Below are positions 8,307 to 16,785 of a DNA stretch of 64,000 nucleotides, one piece after another (position 1 is the stretch's first letter; each line of letters opens with the position of its first letter). A model generated the notes under the pieces. That model was not told where the DNA came from. It was given only the letters and a program-made list of their open reading frames with translations, and made no database searches. The stretch spans positions 1,829,501 to 1,893,500 of the forward strand of contig NZ_AP018817.1 in the NCBI RefSeq assembly GCF_024349785.1, given 5' to 3'. Source of the stretch: Sphingomonas bisphenolicum. GTDB lineage: Bacteria; Pseudomonadota; Alphaproteobacteria; Sphingomonadales; Sphingomonadaceae. A program made the position numbers and the translations under genes.

Positions 8307-9530
8307 ATGCGCATGCTTTACAGTGGTTATCAGGCCTGGAACGACATGCTGGCGCCAGCACGTTTCGGGGCGCAGATCGCACTTGGCATGCGCGACAAGA
8401 TGGGGCCGGTGGCCGATTGGGCGATGCCGCGGCGTATGTTTGCCATGATGGACGTGTTCCAGGGTGCGAAGCTCACCCATAAACGCCCGGCCTATGCGAT
8501 CGACACGGTCACCAGCGGCAATGCGGAGGTATCGGTGCGGGAGGAAATCGCGCTCGACCTGCCGTTCGGCGATCTGCTGCACTTCGTCAAGGACGAGGTG
8601 GAGGCGGCGCAGCCGAGGGTGCTGGTGGTGGCGCCGATGTCGGGTCATTTTTCGACCTTGTTGCGCAGCACGGTTGCAACATTGCTCCGCGACCATGACG
8701 TCTACATCACCGACTGGAAGAATGCGCGCGACGTGCCGCTGGAGGCCGGGCGCTTCGGTTTCGACGACTATGTCGACTATGTGATCCGCTTTCTCCAGGA
8801 ACTGGGCGAGGGCGCGCATCTGGTGTCGGTATGCCAGCCCTGCGTGCCGGCGCTCGCCGCCGTGGCGCTGATGTCGGAGGACAAGGACAAGGCGACGCCG
8901 CGGTCGATGACGCTGATGGGCGGGCCGATCGACCCCAATGCCGCGCCGACCGTGGTCAACGACCTGGCTAATGAAAAGCCGATCGAATGGTTCGAGGAGA
9001 ATCTGATCTCCGTCGTGCCGTTCCGCTATGCCGGGCGCGGTCGGGAAGTCTATCCGGGCTTCCTGCAACTGTCGGCCTTCGTGTCGATGAACATGGAACG
9101 GCACAGCGCGACGCATCGCGAACTCTACCAGTTGCTGGCCGACGGCAAGGATGTCGAGGCGGATCGCATCAAGACCTTCTATGAGGAATATTTCGCGGTC
9201 CTGGACATGACCAAGGAATTCTACCTCGAAACCGTCGATATGGTGTTTCAGCGGACATTGCTGTCCAAGGGCGAACTGACCGTGCGCGGGCGCAAGGTCG
9301 ATCCGGGCGCGATCCGTAACACCGCACTGCTGACGGTCGAGGGCGAAAAGGACGATGTCTGCGCCGTAGGCCAGACGTCGGCCGCCCATGGCCTCTGCAC
9401 CGGTCTGCGCCCGCATCTCAAGCGCCACCATTTGCAGCCCGGCGTGGGCCATTATGGCGTGTTTTCGGGCAGCAAATGGGAAAAACAGGTCTATCCGCAG
9501 GTGCGGAACATGATTTTGGCGATGAACTGA
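8307..9530 (+). CDS. phaZ: Intracellular poly(3-hydroxybutyrate) depolymerase (PhaZ type)
   Basis: 407 residues matching the intracellular PHB depolymerase family (PHB_depo_C at the C-terminus). The N-terminal MLYSGYQAWND opening is diagnostic. The nucleophile position is a cysteine: SVCQPCVPALA with Cys176 in place of a lipase-box serine, as in the Ralstonia-type enzymes. Acid and histidine candidates are EGEKDDVCAVGQT and GVGHYGVFSG. It mobilises native PHB granules in the cytosol. The in-frame extension upstream of 8307 is hydrophilic and lacks family similarity, so the ATG at 8307 is chosen. No other pha gene is in the window. Confidence 0.92.
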   Translation: MRMLYSGYQAWNDMLAPARFGAQIALGMRDKMGPVADWAMPRRMFAMMDVFQGAKLTHKRPAYAIDTVTSGNAEVSVREEIALDLPFGDLLHFVKDEVEAAQPRVLVVAPMSGHFSTLLRSTVATLLRDHDVYITDWKNARDVPLEAGRFGFDDYVDYVIRFLQELGEGAHLVSVCQPCVPALAAVALMSEDKDKATPRSMTLMGGPIDPNAAPTVVNDLANEKPIEWFEENLISVVPFRYAGRGREVYPGFLQLSAFVSMNMERHSATHRELYQLLADGKDVEADRIKTFYEEYFAVLDMTKEFYLETVDMVFQRTLLSKGELTVRGRKVDPGAIRNTALLTVEGEKDDVCAVGQTSAAHGLCTGLRPHLKRHHLQPGVGHYGVFSGSKWEKQVYPQVRNMILAMN

Positions 9531-9832
9531 CGGCTGGCTGAGGCCGCTGTCGCGTCGGGGGTCTGTCGCGTTGCCGGCGCTTATTATCTCATGATTTTAT
9601 AGACTTGGGTCGGCGTTGCGCGCCGATGTTCGTCCTGTCCGGTCGATATGGATCGTCCGGAACTTCGCTAAGGTCGCGCGTGTCGTGCATGGGGAATTTG
9701 CATGAACCCTGCGCCGCTGCGGTGCGGACGGGGAGAAGAGCCGACGATGGGAAAGAGCCGGCCGGCTTTTACCATGATGGCGACATGTAGGACAGGCCGG
9801 GTAGATGGCGACCCTGACAATCCGCCGTCCGA
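9531..9832. other. Gene-free gap of about 300 bases with one terminator-like palindrome
   Basis: Between phaZ and the convergent YdeI-like gene I see no credible gene. The only structure is the perfect palindrome AGCCGGCCGGCT at 9756-9767 followed by TTTT, which could act as a terminator for phaZ, although it is more than 200 bases past the stop. Confidence 0.4.
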
Positions 9833-10186
9833 TCAGCCCTTCTTCTGCTTGTCGATGAGGACCGCCTGTTGCCATGTGCCGGGCGCCTTGTCGGTGCGGT
9901 GGATGCAGCCGGCCCAGCAGCAGGGGCGCTTCTTGCCCTCCAGCAGTTCCTCGCGGGTGCGTTCGATGCGGCGCTGGCGGGTCCTGGCCTGTTTCGCATC
10001 GTCCACCCAGCAGATGAACTCGTTGCGGCCGAGCGGGGTCAGCCCTTCCCAGAGGTGCAGGATATGTGGGTCCGATCGCAGGGCGGCTTGCAGGTCTTCG
10101 GCCGCTTCGTGGACCGTGCCATGGGCGAACGCGTGTGCCAACAATGCCTCCTCATGATGCCTGCGCATTCTGATGGTCGAAGGCAT
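9833..10186 (-). CDS. YdeI/OmpD-associated family protein
   Basis: 117 residues with the family core: a segment around LHLWEGLTPLGRNEFICWVDDAK and a RQRRIERTREELLEGKKRPCCWAGC tail. Family members are small cytosolic proteins of unclear role, in some bacteria linked to resistance to antimicrobial peptides. Twenty-five bases downstream of the YbaN-like gene on the same strand, so the two may be co-transcribed. Function here is unproven. Confidence 0.75.
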   Translation of the reverse strand: MPSTIRMRRHHEEALLAHAFAHGTVHEAAEDLQAALRSDPHILHLWEGLTPLGRNEFICWVDDAKQARTRQRRIERTREELLEGKKRPCCWAGCIHRTDKAPGTWQQAVLIDKQKKG

Positions 10187-10211
10187 GAATGTCCATGCCG
10201 GAGCGGCAGTA

Positions 10212-10565
10212 TCAGCCCTCCGGTCGGGTCCAGATCCAGGTGCCCCCGATCAATGCGGCGGCGACGGGGACGAGACACCAGGGGAAGGGGGAGAAGATCA
10301 GCGCGAGGGCGACGCTGAAGGCAAAGGCGGCGAGCGCGGCCTTCTTGCCCTTGCGACTGATCGCGCCGCGTTCCCGCCACCGCCGGATATGCGGGCCGAA
10401 ATGCTTGTGGTCGAGCAGTTTCGCTTCGAGCCGCGGGCTGGAGCGGGCGAAGCAGAAGGCGGCGAGGATCATGAAAGGGACGGTGGGGAGCAGTGGCAGG
10501 AAGGCGCCGATCGTGCCGAGGCCGATCGAGAGGAAGCCTGCGATGAGATAGAGATGCCGCCGCAT
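10212..10565 (-). CDS. YbaN family (DUF454) inner-membrane protein
   Basis: 117 residues with the DUF454 pattern: a first membrane segment (residues 6-24, IAGFLSIGLGTIGAFLPLLP), the conserved PTVPFMILAAFCFARSSPRLEA stretch split across residues 27-47, a hydrophilic arginine-rich stretch and two further membrane segments (about 75-108). An inner-membrane protein of unknown function, often near haem or iron genes in other bacteria; no such context here. Head of a likely two-gene unit with the YdeI-like gene. Confidence 0.88.
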   Translation of the reverse strand: MRRHLYLIAGFLSIGLGTIGAFLPLLPTVPFMILAAFCFARSSPRLEAKLLDHKHFGPHIRRWRERGAISRKGKKAALAAFAFSVALALIFSPFPWCLVPVAAALIGGTWIWTRPEG

Positions 10566-10733
10566 GATGCTCCTGTCGGGGCGAAGCGAGATAGTCGGTC
10601 TTCGCTGCTATTGCTTCGCAGCTGCGGGGTAAGATGGCAAGTGGATGTGGGGTGAGAATCAGGGGAGGGCGGGTATGGGTGGGAAGCGGACTGTCGGGCT
10701 TTGAGCGACGGCGAGGGCATAGCCGACATTCGT

Positions 10734-11282
10734 TCAATCTCCGGTCGAAACCTCGCCGAACCATGTGAAGGCTCGTTTGGTCATCTCTTGACCAAACATC
10801 TGTCGGGTGTAGCGCAGGCTCTCCTCCAAATTCTCTGTGTGGCATGAACCGGACGAGTGCTTTTTGCCGTTACCATCGAAGGTTTCAGTAAATGCAATCT
10901 CGCCCCGCATAACGGCAGCAGCCTTGGAGACGCCCTCGTCTACAATTCGTCGCGAAATCTCTTCTTGGGTAAGATTCTCCTGTCGGAAATCGACACTAGC
11001 GACATGGGTGTGAGAGATATTGGTCGAGAGCGTTATCTCATGCTCTTTCACTGACACCCATAAATCACCCAGCGCGGCAGAGGGCGACGACCAGCGATAA
11101 TAAAGGATGCCCCAATCGTTGCGTCCAATTTCCAGATCGATTGTCGGGAGTGCGACCATCGCTCTGGAAATGAAAAGCTCTTCGGTAGAGCCGTGCGGAG
11201 GGAGAATTTGCATGGGTCGAGCGTAACTTACGAGTGTTAGAAAAGTGTGAGATAGTATCCGCAACTGGTCGCTCCAAGACAA
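10734..11282 (-). CDS. Hypothetical protein, AT-richer than its surroundings
   Basis: I do not recognise this protein. The frame opens with TTG at 11282; an ATG at 11213 (MQILPPHGSTEEL) is the more conventional start and would give 159 residues. It is hydrophilic, without signal peptide or membrane segment, and ends KRAFTWFGEVSTGD. My hand count over 10861-11040 is about 90 GC of 180, well below neighbouring genes, and codon use is less biased toward C/G, so recent acquisition is likely. No mobile-element remnant is visible at its edges. Confidence 0.55.
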   Translation of the reverse strand: MSWSDQLRILSHTFLTLVSYARPMQILPPHGSTEELFISRAMVALPTIDLEIGRNDWGILYYRWSSPSAALGDLWVSVKEHEITLSTNISHTHVASVDFRQENLTQEEISRRIVDEGVSKAAAVMRGEIAFTETFDGNGKKHSSGSCHTENLEESLRYTRQMFGQEMTKRAFTWFGEVSTGD

Positions 11283-11343
11283 TCCCCTTCATGTAACGGA
11301 GGAGTTATAAAGCTCGCCTTTAGACGTCGTTACGCACGCTCAA

Positions 11344-12708
11344 TCACGCCGCCGGCAGCCTTAACCGCACCAGCAGTCCGCCCAGATCCTCGCTTTCCTC
11401 CAGCGCGACAGTGCCGCCGTATATTTCCGCGACGTCGCGGACGATGGCGAGGCCGAGGCCGGTGCCGGGCTTGCCGGAATCGAGGCGGACGCCGCGGTCG
11501 AAGATGCGGACGCGTTCGGTTTCGGGGATGCCCATGCCGTCATCCTCGACCAATATCTCCACCATGCCGCCGGCGCGCGCGACCACGGTGGCGAAGACGC
11601 TGCCGCCGCCATATTTGGCGGCGTTTTCGATGAGGTTGCCGAGCATTTCGTCGAGATCCTGGCGCTCGACCCGGACCGCGGCGTCCTTGTCGCCGTCCAT
11701 GTCGACGCGGGCGTCGGGATAGAGGCGCTGCACCGCGCGCTCGACGGCGGTGAGGCTGGGCCAGACGTCCGCGCGGCTCTGGGCGGCGCCGCGTCGGCCG
11801 ACGGCGCGGGCGCGGGCGAGATGATGGTCGACCTGCCGCCGCATCGTCGTCGCCTCGCGGATGACGGCGTCGCCCAGATCCGGGGCCCTGGCCGTCGCGG
11901 CGTTCATGATGACGGTGAGCGGCGTCTTGAGCGCATGGGCGAGATTGCCGGCATGGGTGCGCGCTTCTTCCGCCTGTCGCTCATTATGGGCGAGCAGGGC
12001 GTTCAGTTCCTCGACCATGGGCAGCACTTCGGCGGGCATGGGTTCGGTGACGCGGCTCTTGTGGCCGTCGCGCATCCGGATGATCTCCAGCCGCACCTTG
12101 CGCAGCGGACGCAGGCCATAGATGGTCTGGAGCGTCGCCAGCATGAACAGGCCGAGCGCCAGCAGCGCGAAGCTGTTGAACAGGGTCGTGCGCAGCGTCC
12201 TGATCTGCGCGTCCAGCCCTTCGCGCGCCTGGCCGACCATGAAGAGCCAGCGCGTATCGGAGCCGGGCAGGACCACGGTGCGTTCCATGACGCGCAGATC
12301 CTCGCCGGGAAATTGCTTGCTGTCATAGGTGTGGAGGTGGCGGTCATGATGTTCCGCCGGCACTTTGAGCGCGCGGTCCCAGAGCGAGCGCGAGCGCCAG
12401 TCCTCATGCCCCTTGGCGCTGATCTGGTAATAGAGGCCGCTATTGGGTTCGAGGAAGCGCTGGTCGGCCAGTTCGCGGTTGAACAGCACTTCGCCGTCCG
12501 GGCCGATTTCCGACGCGGCGATCATCGCGGTCAGGACATAATTCATGCCGTCATCGAAATTGCGCGTGATCGCGTCGCTGAGCACCCGGTCCAGCGCCAC
12601 GCCCCCGCCGATCAGCAGCACGCTGATCCACAGCGCGGCGATGCCGATCATCCGCCGGCTGATGGAGCCGGTGGAGCGGACGGGGGGAGGGGATGCGGGA
12701 TCGGTCAT
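11344..12708 (-). CDS. PhoQ-like sensor histidine kinase
   Basis: 454 residues. Two membrane segments (about 20-43 and 178-200) enclose a periplasmic sensor domain of roughly 130 residues, followed by a HAMP-like linker. The DHp box is NLAHALKTPL with the phosphoacceptor His near residue 260, and the ATPase domain has NLIENAAKYG (N box), VEDDGMGIP (G1) and GTGLGLAIV (G2). The architecture matches the PhoQ branch of sphingomonads. It partners the OmpR-type regulator encoded 150 bases upstream on the same strand; the intergenic space holds a large repeat hairpin. Confidence 0.92.
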   Translation of the reverse strand: MTDPASPPPVRSTGSISRRMIGIAALWISVLLIGGGVALDRVLSDAITRNFDDGMNYVLTAMIAASEIGPDGEVLFNRELADQRFLEPNSGLYYQISAKGHEDWRSRSLWDRALKVPAEHHDRHLHTYDSKQFPGEDLRVMERTVVLPGSDTRWLFMVGQAREGLDAQIRTLRTTLFNSFALLALGLFMLATLQTIYGLRPLRKVRLEIIRMRDGHKSRVTEPMPAEVLPMVEELNALLAHNERQAEEARTHAGNLAHALKTPLTVIMNAATARAPDLGDAVIREATTMRRQVDHHLARARAVGRRGAAQSRADVWPSLTAVERAVQRLYPDARVDMDGDKDAAVRVERQDLDEMLGNLIENAAKYGGGSVFATVVARAGGMVEILVEDDGMGIPETERVRIFDRGVRLDSGKPGTGLGLAIVRDVAEIYGGTVALEESEDLGGLLVRLRLPAA

Positions 12709-12721
12709 GAGGATTTTAGCT

Positions 12722-12843
12722 CACCCATATCCGTTCGGGCTGAGCGAAGTCGAAGCCCATACCCATGCCCATGCCAGAGCGGAGCGAAGGCGCCTCACTG
12801 CGTTCGGCGTGACCCTTCGACTTCGCTCAGGGCGAATGGGTGG
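12722..12843. repeat. Palindromic intergenic repeat (TTCGACTTCGCTCAG family)
   Basis: The two ends form a long imperfect inverted repeat: CACCCATATCCGTTCGGGCT continuing to GAGCGAAGTCGAAGCC on the left, and its complement ACCCTTCGACTTCGCTCAGG to GGGTG on the right. It can fold as a hairpin of about 120 nucleotides between the response regulator and the kinase. The CGAAGTCGAAG core recurs in altered form near 16740, 19450-19556 and 25786, marking a REP-like family. It may attenuate kinase expression relative to the regulator. Confidence 0.8.
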
Positions 12844-12857
12844 CACTATCAATTCGA

Positions 12858-13523
12858 TCAGCGCCCCGGCTCGTCCAAGCTGTAGCCGAGGCCACGGATG
12901 GTGGTGATGACGTCGGCGCCCAGCTTCTTGCGGATGCGCGTCACGAACACTTCGATCGTGTTGGAATCGCGGTCGAAATCCTGATCGTAGATATGCTCGA
13001 TCAATTCGGTGCGGCTGACCACCTTGCCCTTGTGATGCAGCAGGTAGCTGAGCAGCTTATATTCCTGCGCGGTGAGCTTCACCGGGTCGCCGCCCAGCGT
13101 CACCTTGCCCGACCGGGTGTCGAGGCGAACGTCGCCGGCGGTCAGTTCGCTCGACGCATTGCCCGATGCGCGGCGGATGAGCGCGCGCAGCCGGGCGATC
13201 AGTTCCTCGCTCTGGAAGGGCTTGGCGAGATAATCGTCCGCGCCCGCGTCCAGCCCTGCGACCTTGTCCGACCAGCTATCCCGCGCGGTCAGCACCAGCA
13301 CCGGGAAGGCGCGGCCTTCCTTGCGCCAGCGGTCCAGCACGGTGAGGCCGTCGATGGTCGGGAGGCCGAGGTCGAGCACGACCGCGTCATAGCTTTCGGT
13401 TGCGCCCAGGAAATGGCCATCCTCGCCATCGGTGGCGAGGTCGACGGCATAGCCCGCGCCTTCCAGCGTATTTCTGAGCTGCTGGCCCAGATTCGGTTCA
13501 TCCTCGACGATCAGCAGGCGCAT
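12858..13523 (-). CDS. OmpR/PhoP-family response regulator
   Basis: 221 residues. The receiver domain (1-115) contains acidic pocket residues E7-D8, phosphoacceptor D51 in VVLDLGLP, switch T79 and K101 in LAKPF. The C-terminal winged helix (about 128-218) ends with the OmpR-type IRKKLGADVITTIRGLGY. A DNA-binding transcription factor paired with the downstream kinase. A PepSY-type gene 48 bases upstream on the same strand completes a three-gene module that resembles PhoPQ-type operons carrying a small periplasmic accessory protein. Confidence 0.95.
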   Translation of the reverse strand: MRLLIVEDEPNLGQQLRNTLEGAGYAVDLATDGEDGHFLGATESYDAVVLDLGLPTIDGLTVLDRWRKEGRAFPVLVLTARDSWSDKVAGLDAGADDYLAKPFQSEELIARLRALIRRASGNASSELTAGDVRLDTRSGKVTLGGDPVKLTAQEYKLLSYLLHHKGKVVSRTELIEHIYDQDFDRDSNTIEVFVTRIRKKLGADVITTIRGLGYSLDEPGR

Positions 13524-13571
13524 GGGGCTAGTCCGTTTCTGTTATTGAGTGACGTTGACGCGGCGCGGCGG

Positions 13572-13898
13572 TCAGCGCGCCATGCCGATGATATCGCCCG
13601 TCCGGCCATCCGCATCAACCCACATGACCTTACCGTCCTTCACATATTTCAGGCGGTAACGGTTGGAGGCGGGGTTGAATTCGCTGCCGACATAGGAAGC
13701 GCCGCCCATGGTGGCGTCGACCCGGCGCTTGATCATGGCGAAGGGCATGACCTGCCCGTCAAGCATGGCCCGGCGTGCTGCGTCCTGTTCGTCGCGGCGA
13801 TTGCCCGCATCGGCGGCCGGAATGGCGACGCCGAGGGCAAGCGCGGCGGCGACCACAGCGGTCAGAGAGCGGGGCAGGCTGTTCCACTTCATATTCAT
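13572..13898 (-). CDS. Periplasmic PepSY-like protein of a two-component module
   Basis: 108 residues from the ATG at 13898; ATG at 13892 is an alternative. A signal peptide (MKWNSLPRSLTAVVAAALAL, cleavage after AADA) is followed by a single PepSY-like domain with SEFNPASNRYRLKYVKDGKV and a final WVDADGRTGDII. Such small proteins are often encoded next to PhoPQ-type systems and may modulate the sensor or report envelope stress. The 48-base gap to the regulator gene suggests one transcript. Confidence 0.8.
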   Translation of the reverse strand: MNMKWNSLPRSLTAVVAAALALGVAIPAADAGNRRDEQDAARRAMLDGQVMPFAMIKRRVDATMGGASYVGSEFNPASNRYRLKYVKDGKVMWVDADGRTGDIIGMAR

Positions 13899-13966
13899 GG
13901 GCATGGCATAGGCGACAGGCATTGAACAGGTGGTGAATGGCGGGAAATAACGGCTCCTTCCTTTTC

Positions 13967-14053
13967 GTCATCCCCGCGAAGGCGGGGATCCATCTCCAGC
14001 AATGGCCTTCTGTACGAAGTCAGGGGATGGATTCCCGCCTTCGCGGGAATGAC
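13967..14053. repeat. Palindromic repeat with CCCGCGAAGGCGGG ends
   Basis: GTCATCCCCGCGAAGGCGGG at the left end is answered by ATTCCCGCCTTCGCGGGAAT plus GAC at the right end, each itself a small palindrome, together forming a larger inverted repeat of 87 bases. A second copy is at 25178-25241. It lies between the stop of the SIMPL gene and the start of the PepSY gene. Confidence 0.85.
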
Positions 14054-14075
14054 ATTTAAGGGGCAGTGCCGTTAA

Positions 14076-14807
14076 TTACTTGTCCAGCGCGTACTGGACC
14101 GTGAGCGTGACAGAGGCGCTGACCTGGCCCGGTTCGACCGGGGTGGTCGGGGCCGCGTCCGCCTTGAACCGGGCGCTCTGCATCATCGGCATGGGCGGCT
14201 GGCCGCCGCTGTTGCTTTCGCTGATCGAGATGAGGCGTGCGGTGCGGAAGCCAGCGGCCTGCGCGTAGAAATCGGCCTGCGTCTTGGCGCTCTTGAGCGC
14301 AGCGCCGCGGGCCTGCTGGATCAGCGGCGAAGGATCGTCGATCGCGAAGCTGGGGCCGCTGATGTTCGTCGCCCCGGCCGCGACCATGGCGTCCAACGAC
14401 GCGCCGACCTTCTTGATGTCGCGCAGCTTCACCGTCAGCTGGTTCGACGCCTCATAGCCGATGAAACGCGGGCCTTCGGGCTGGCCTTCGCGGTTACTAT
14501 AGTCATATTGGGCAGACAGATTGATGCCGCTGGTCTGGATGTCCTTCTTGGCGATGCCGGCCTTGGCCAGCGCGGCGATCAGCTTTTCGGTCCTGATGGC
14601 GTTGTCCTGCATGGCGGTTTGCGCGGTCTGGGCGCGGGTCTGGACGCCGGTGCCGACGGTCGCGACATCGGGCGCGGCCTCGACGCTTTCGGTGACGTTC
14701 AACGTCACGACCGGCGCCGTCTCGGCGATGGTGACGCTGGTCTGGGCAACGGCCGCGATCGGAAGGGCGGCGACGCCGAGCGCCATCAGGGCGAGAGCGG
14801 ATTTCAT
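14076..14807 (-). CDS. Periplasmic SIMPL domain (DUF541) protein
   Basis: 243 residues with a signal peptide (MKSALALMALGVAALPIAAVA) and one SIMPL domain: VTLNVTESVEAAPDVATVG, the helix NAIRTEKLIAALAKAGI followed by KKDIQTSGINLSAQYDY, and the closing VSASVTLTVQYAL. SIMPL proteins are soluble periplasmic or outer-membrane associated proteins linked in other bacteria to oxidative and envelope stress, with no fixed biochemical activity. It stands alone on the minus strand, divergent from the ABC-F gene. Confidence 0.88.
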   Translation of the reverse strand: MKSALALMALGVAALPIAAVAQTSVTIAETAPVVTLNVTESVEAAPDVATVGTGVQTRAQTAQTAMQDNAIRTEKLIAALAKAGIAKKDIQTSGINLSAQYDYSNREGQPEGPRFIGYEASNQLTVKLRDIKKVGASLDAMVAAGATNISGPSFAIDDPSPLIQQARGAALKSAKTQADFYAQAAGFRTARLISISESNSGGQPPMPMMQSARFKADAAPTTPVEPGQVSASVTLTVQYALDK

Positions 14808-14945
14808 GGACTATTCTCCTCTGCGATTATGCGCCCCTATTTGGCCGGGGTGCGATGAATGGACGCTGTCGCACGTTGAAAGCCGTCCGACAGCTTTCCG
14901 GTTCCGCACTTGCCCCCGACGATATGAACCCCTAGCTGCGTGCAA

Positions 14946-16727
14946 ATGGCAGCTCCTATTCTCTCGTTCGAAAATCTTGGCCTTTCGCAAGGCTCCCACT
15001 GGCTGTTCCGCGGCCTCAATATCGCTGTGGGCGCGAAGGACCGATTGGCCCTGATCGGCCGCAATGGCGTGGGCAAGACGACCTTGCTCAAATTGCTGGG
15101 CGGGCAGATTGAGGCGGACGAGGGCGTGCGGTCGGTGCAGCCGGGGGCGCGGGTCATCACGCTGGAGCAGGACCCGGACGTCACGCCGTTCAAGACGCTG
15201 CATGATTTCGCGCTGGCGGGCGAATTTGCGCCGCCCGCGCATGAGGTGGAGGCGATCGCCGACCAGTTGGGCATCGACCTCAGCCGGGAAGCGAAGACCG
15301 CGAGCGGGGGCGAGCGCCGCCGCGCCGCCATCGCTCGCGCGCTGGCGAGCGAGCCGGACCTGCTGCTGCTGGACGAGCCGACCAACCATCTGGACATCGC
15401 CGCGATCGACTGGATCGAGAATTGGATGGCGCGCTATAATGGCGCGTTCATCGTCATCAGCCATGACCGCGCCTTCCTGACACGGCTGACGCGCCAGACC
15501 TTGTGGCTGGACCGGGGCCAGATGCGCCGCAACGAGATCGGCTTTGGCGGGTTCGAACAGTGGATGGAAGCGGTCTATGCCGAAGAGGCGCGGGCGGCGG
15601 AGAAGCTGGACGCGAAGCTGAAGATCGAGGCGCACTGGCTGGAACGCGGCGTCACGGCGCGGCGCAAGCGCAACCAGGGGCGGCTGGCCAAGCTGTGGGA
15701 AATGCGGGCGACGCGGGCGGCGATGAACGGGCCGCAGGGGACCGCCAAGATCGCGGTGGCGAGCGACGACAGCAAGACCAAGAGCGTCATCAAGGTCGAG
15801 CATGTCACCAAGCGGTTCGGGGAACGCACGATCATCGACGATCTGTCGATCCGGGTGCAGCGGGGCGACCGGATCGGCATCGTCGGCGGCAATGGCGCGG
15901 GCAAGTCGACGCTGCTGAAGCTGCTGACCGGCGAACTGGCGCCCGACAGCGGCAGCGTGACGCTGGCCAAGACGCTGGACATGATCTTCATCGACCAGCA
16001 GCGCAGCCTGATGCAGGGCGACAAGACGGTGCGCGACGTGCTGGCCGAAGGCGGCGACTGGATCGACGTGCGGGGAGTGCGCAAGCATATCCATGGCTAT
16101 CTGAAGGACTTTCTGTTCGATCCCTCGCTGGCGGAGGCGAAGGTCGCGACATTATCGGGCGGCGAGCGGTCGCGCCTGCTGTTCGCGCGGGAATTTGCCC
16201 GCGAATCGAACCTGCTCGTGCTGGACGAGCCGACCAACGACCTCGACCTCGAAACGCTCGACCTGTTGCAGGAAGTGATCGCCGATTATGACGGCACGGT
16301 GCTGATCGTCAGCCATGATCGCGATTTCCTGGATCGCACGGTGACGGTGACTTTGGGGCTGGACGGCACCGGGGTCGTGGATGTGATCGTCGGCGGCTAT
16401 GCCGACTGGATCGCCAAGCGCGACCCGCGCAAGGCGGCCAGGGTCGAGAAGAAGGCGGTGGCCGCGCCGCCGCCGCCCAAGCCGGTATCGGCCAAGCTGA
16501 CCTACAAGGACCAGCGCGATCTGGAATTGCTGCCCAAGACGATCGAACAGTTGGAAGCAGCGATCGCCGGGCATGAGGAGGCGCTGGCCGATCCGGCGCT
16601 CTACGCGCGGGATCGCAAGCGATTCGACACATTGACGGCCGCGATCGAGACGGCGCGGGCAGAAAAGGATGCTGCCGAGATGCGCTGGCTGGAACTGGCG
16701 GAAAAGGCGGAAGGGCTGGCGGGATAG
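14946..16727 (+). CDS. ABC-F family ATPase (Uup-like)
   Basis: 593 residues with two ABC cassettes and no membrane segments, the ABC-F plan. Cassette 1: Walker A GRNGVGKTT near 37, signature ASGGERRRAA, Walker B LLLLDEPTNHLD. Cassette 2: Walker A GGNGAGKST near 313, signature LSGGERSRLL, Walker B LLVLDEPTNDLD. A linker rich in charged residues joins them, and a proline-rich stretch (PPPPKP) leads to a C-terminal coiled coil of about 70 residues, as in Uup. ABC-F proteins act on ribosomes or on nucleic acid branch structures. Start chosen at ATG 14946 (MAAPILSFEN); a GTG six bases earlier is possible. Confidence 0.93.
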   Translation: MAAPILSFENLGLSQGSHWLFRGLNIAVGAKDRLALIGRNGVGKTTLLKLLGGQIEADEGVRSVQPGARVITLEQDPDVTPFKTLHDFALAGEFAPPAHEVEAIADQLGIDLSREAKTASGGERRRAAIARALASEPDLLLLDEPTNHLDIAAIDWIENWMARYNGAFIVISHDRAFLTRLTRQTLWLDRGQMRRNEIGFGGFEQWMEAVYAEEARAAEKLDAKLKIEAHWLERGVTARRKRNQGRLAKLWEMRATRAAMNGPQGTAKIAVASDDSKTKSVIKVEHVTKRFGERTIIDDLSIRVQRGDRIGIVGGNGAGKSTLLKLLTGELAPDSGSVTLAKTLDMIFIDQQRSLMQGDKTVRDVLAEGGDWIDVRGVRKHIHGYLKDFLFDPSLAEAKVATLSGGERSRLLFAREFARESNLLVLDEPTNDLDLETLDLLQEVIADYDGTVLIVSHDRDFLDRTVTVTLGLDGTGVVDVIVGGYADWIAKRDPRKAARVEKKAVAAPPPPKPVSAKLTYKDQRDLELLPKTIEQLEAAIAGHEEALADPALYARDRKRFDTLTAAIETARAEKDAAEMRWLELAEKAEGLAG

Positions 16728-16785
16728 GGTTTCCCGCCTTCCTTTCGACAGGCTCAGAGGGCATGAATGCCGGCATAGGGGCTGC

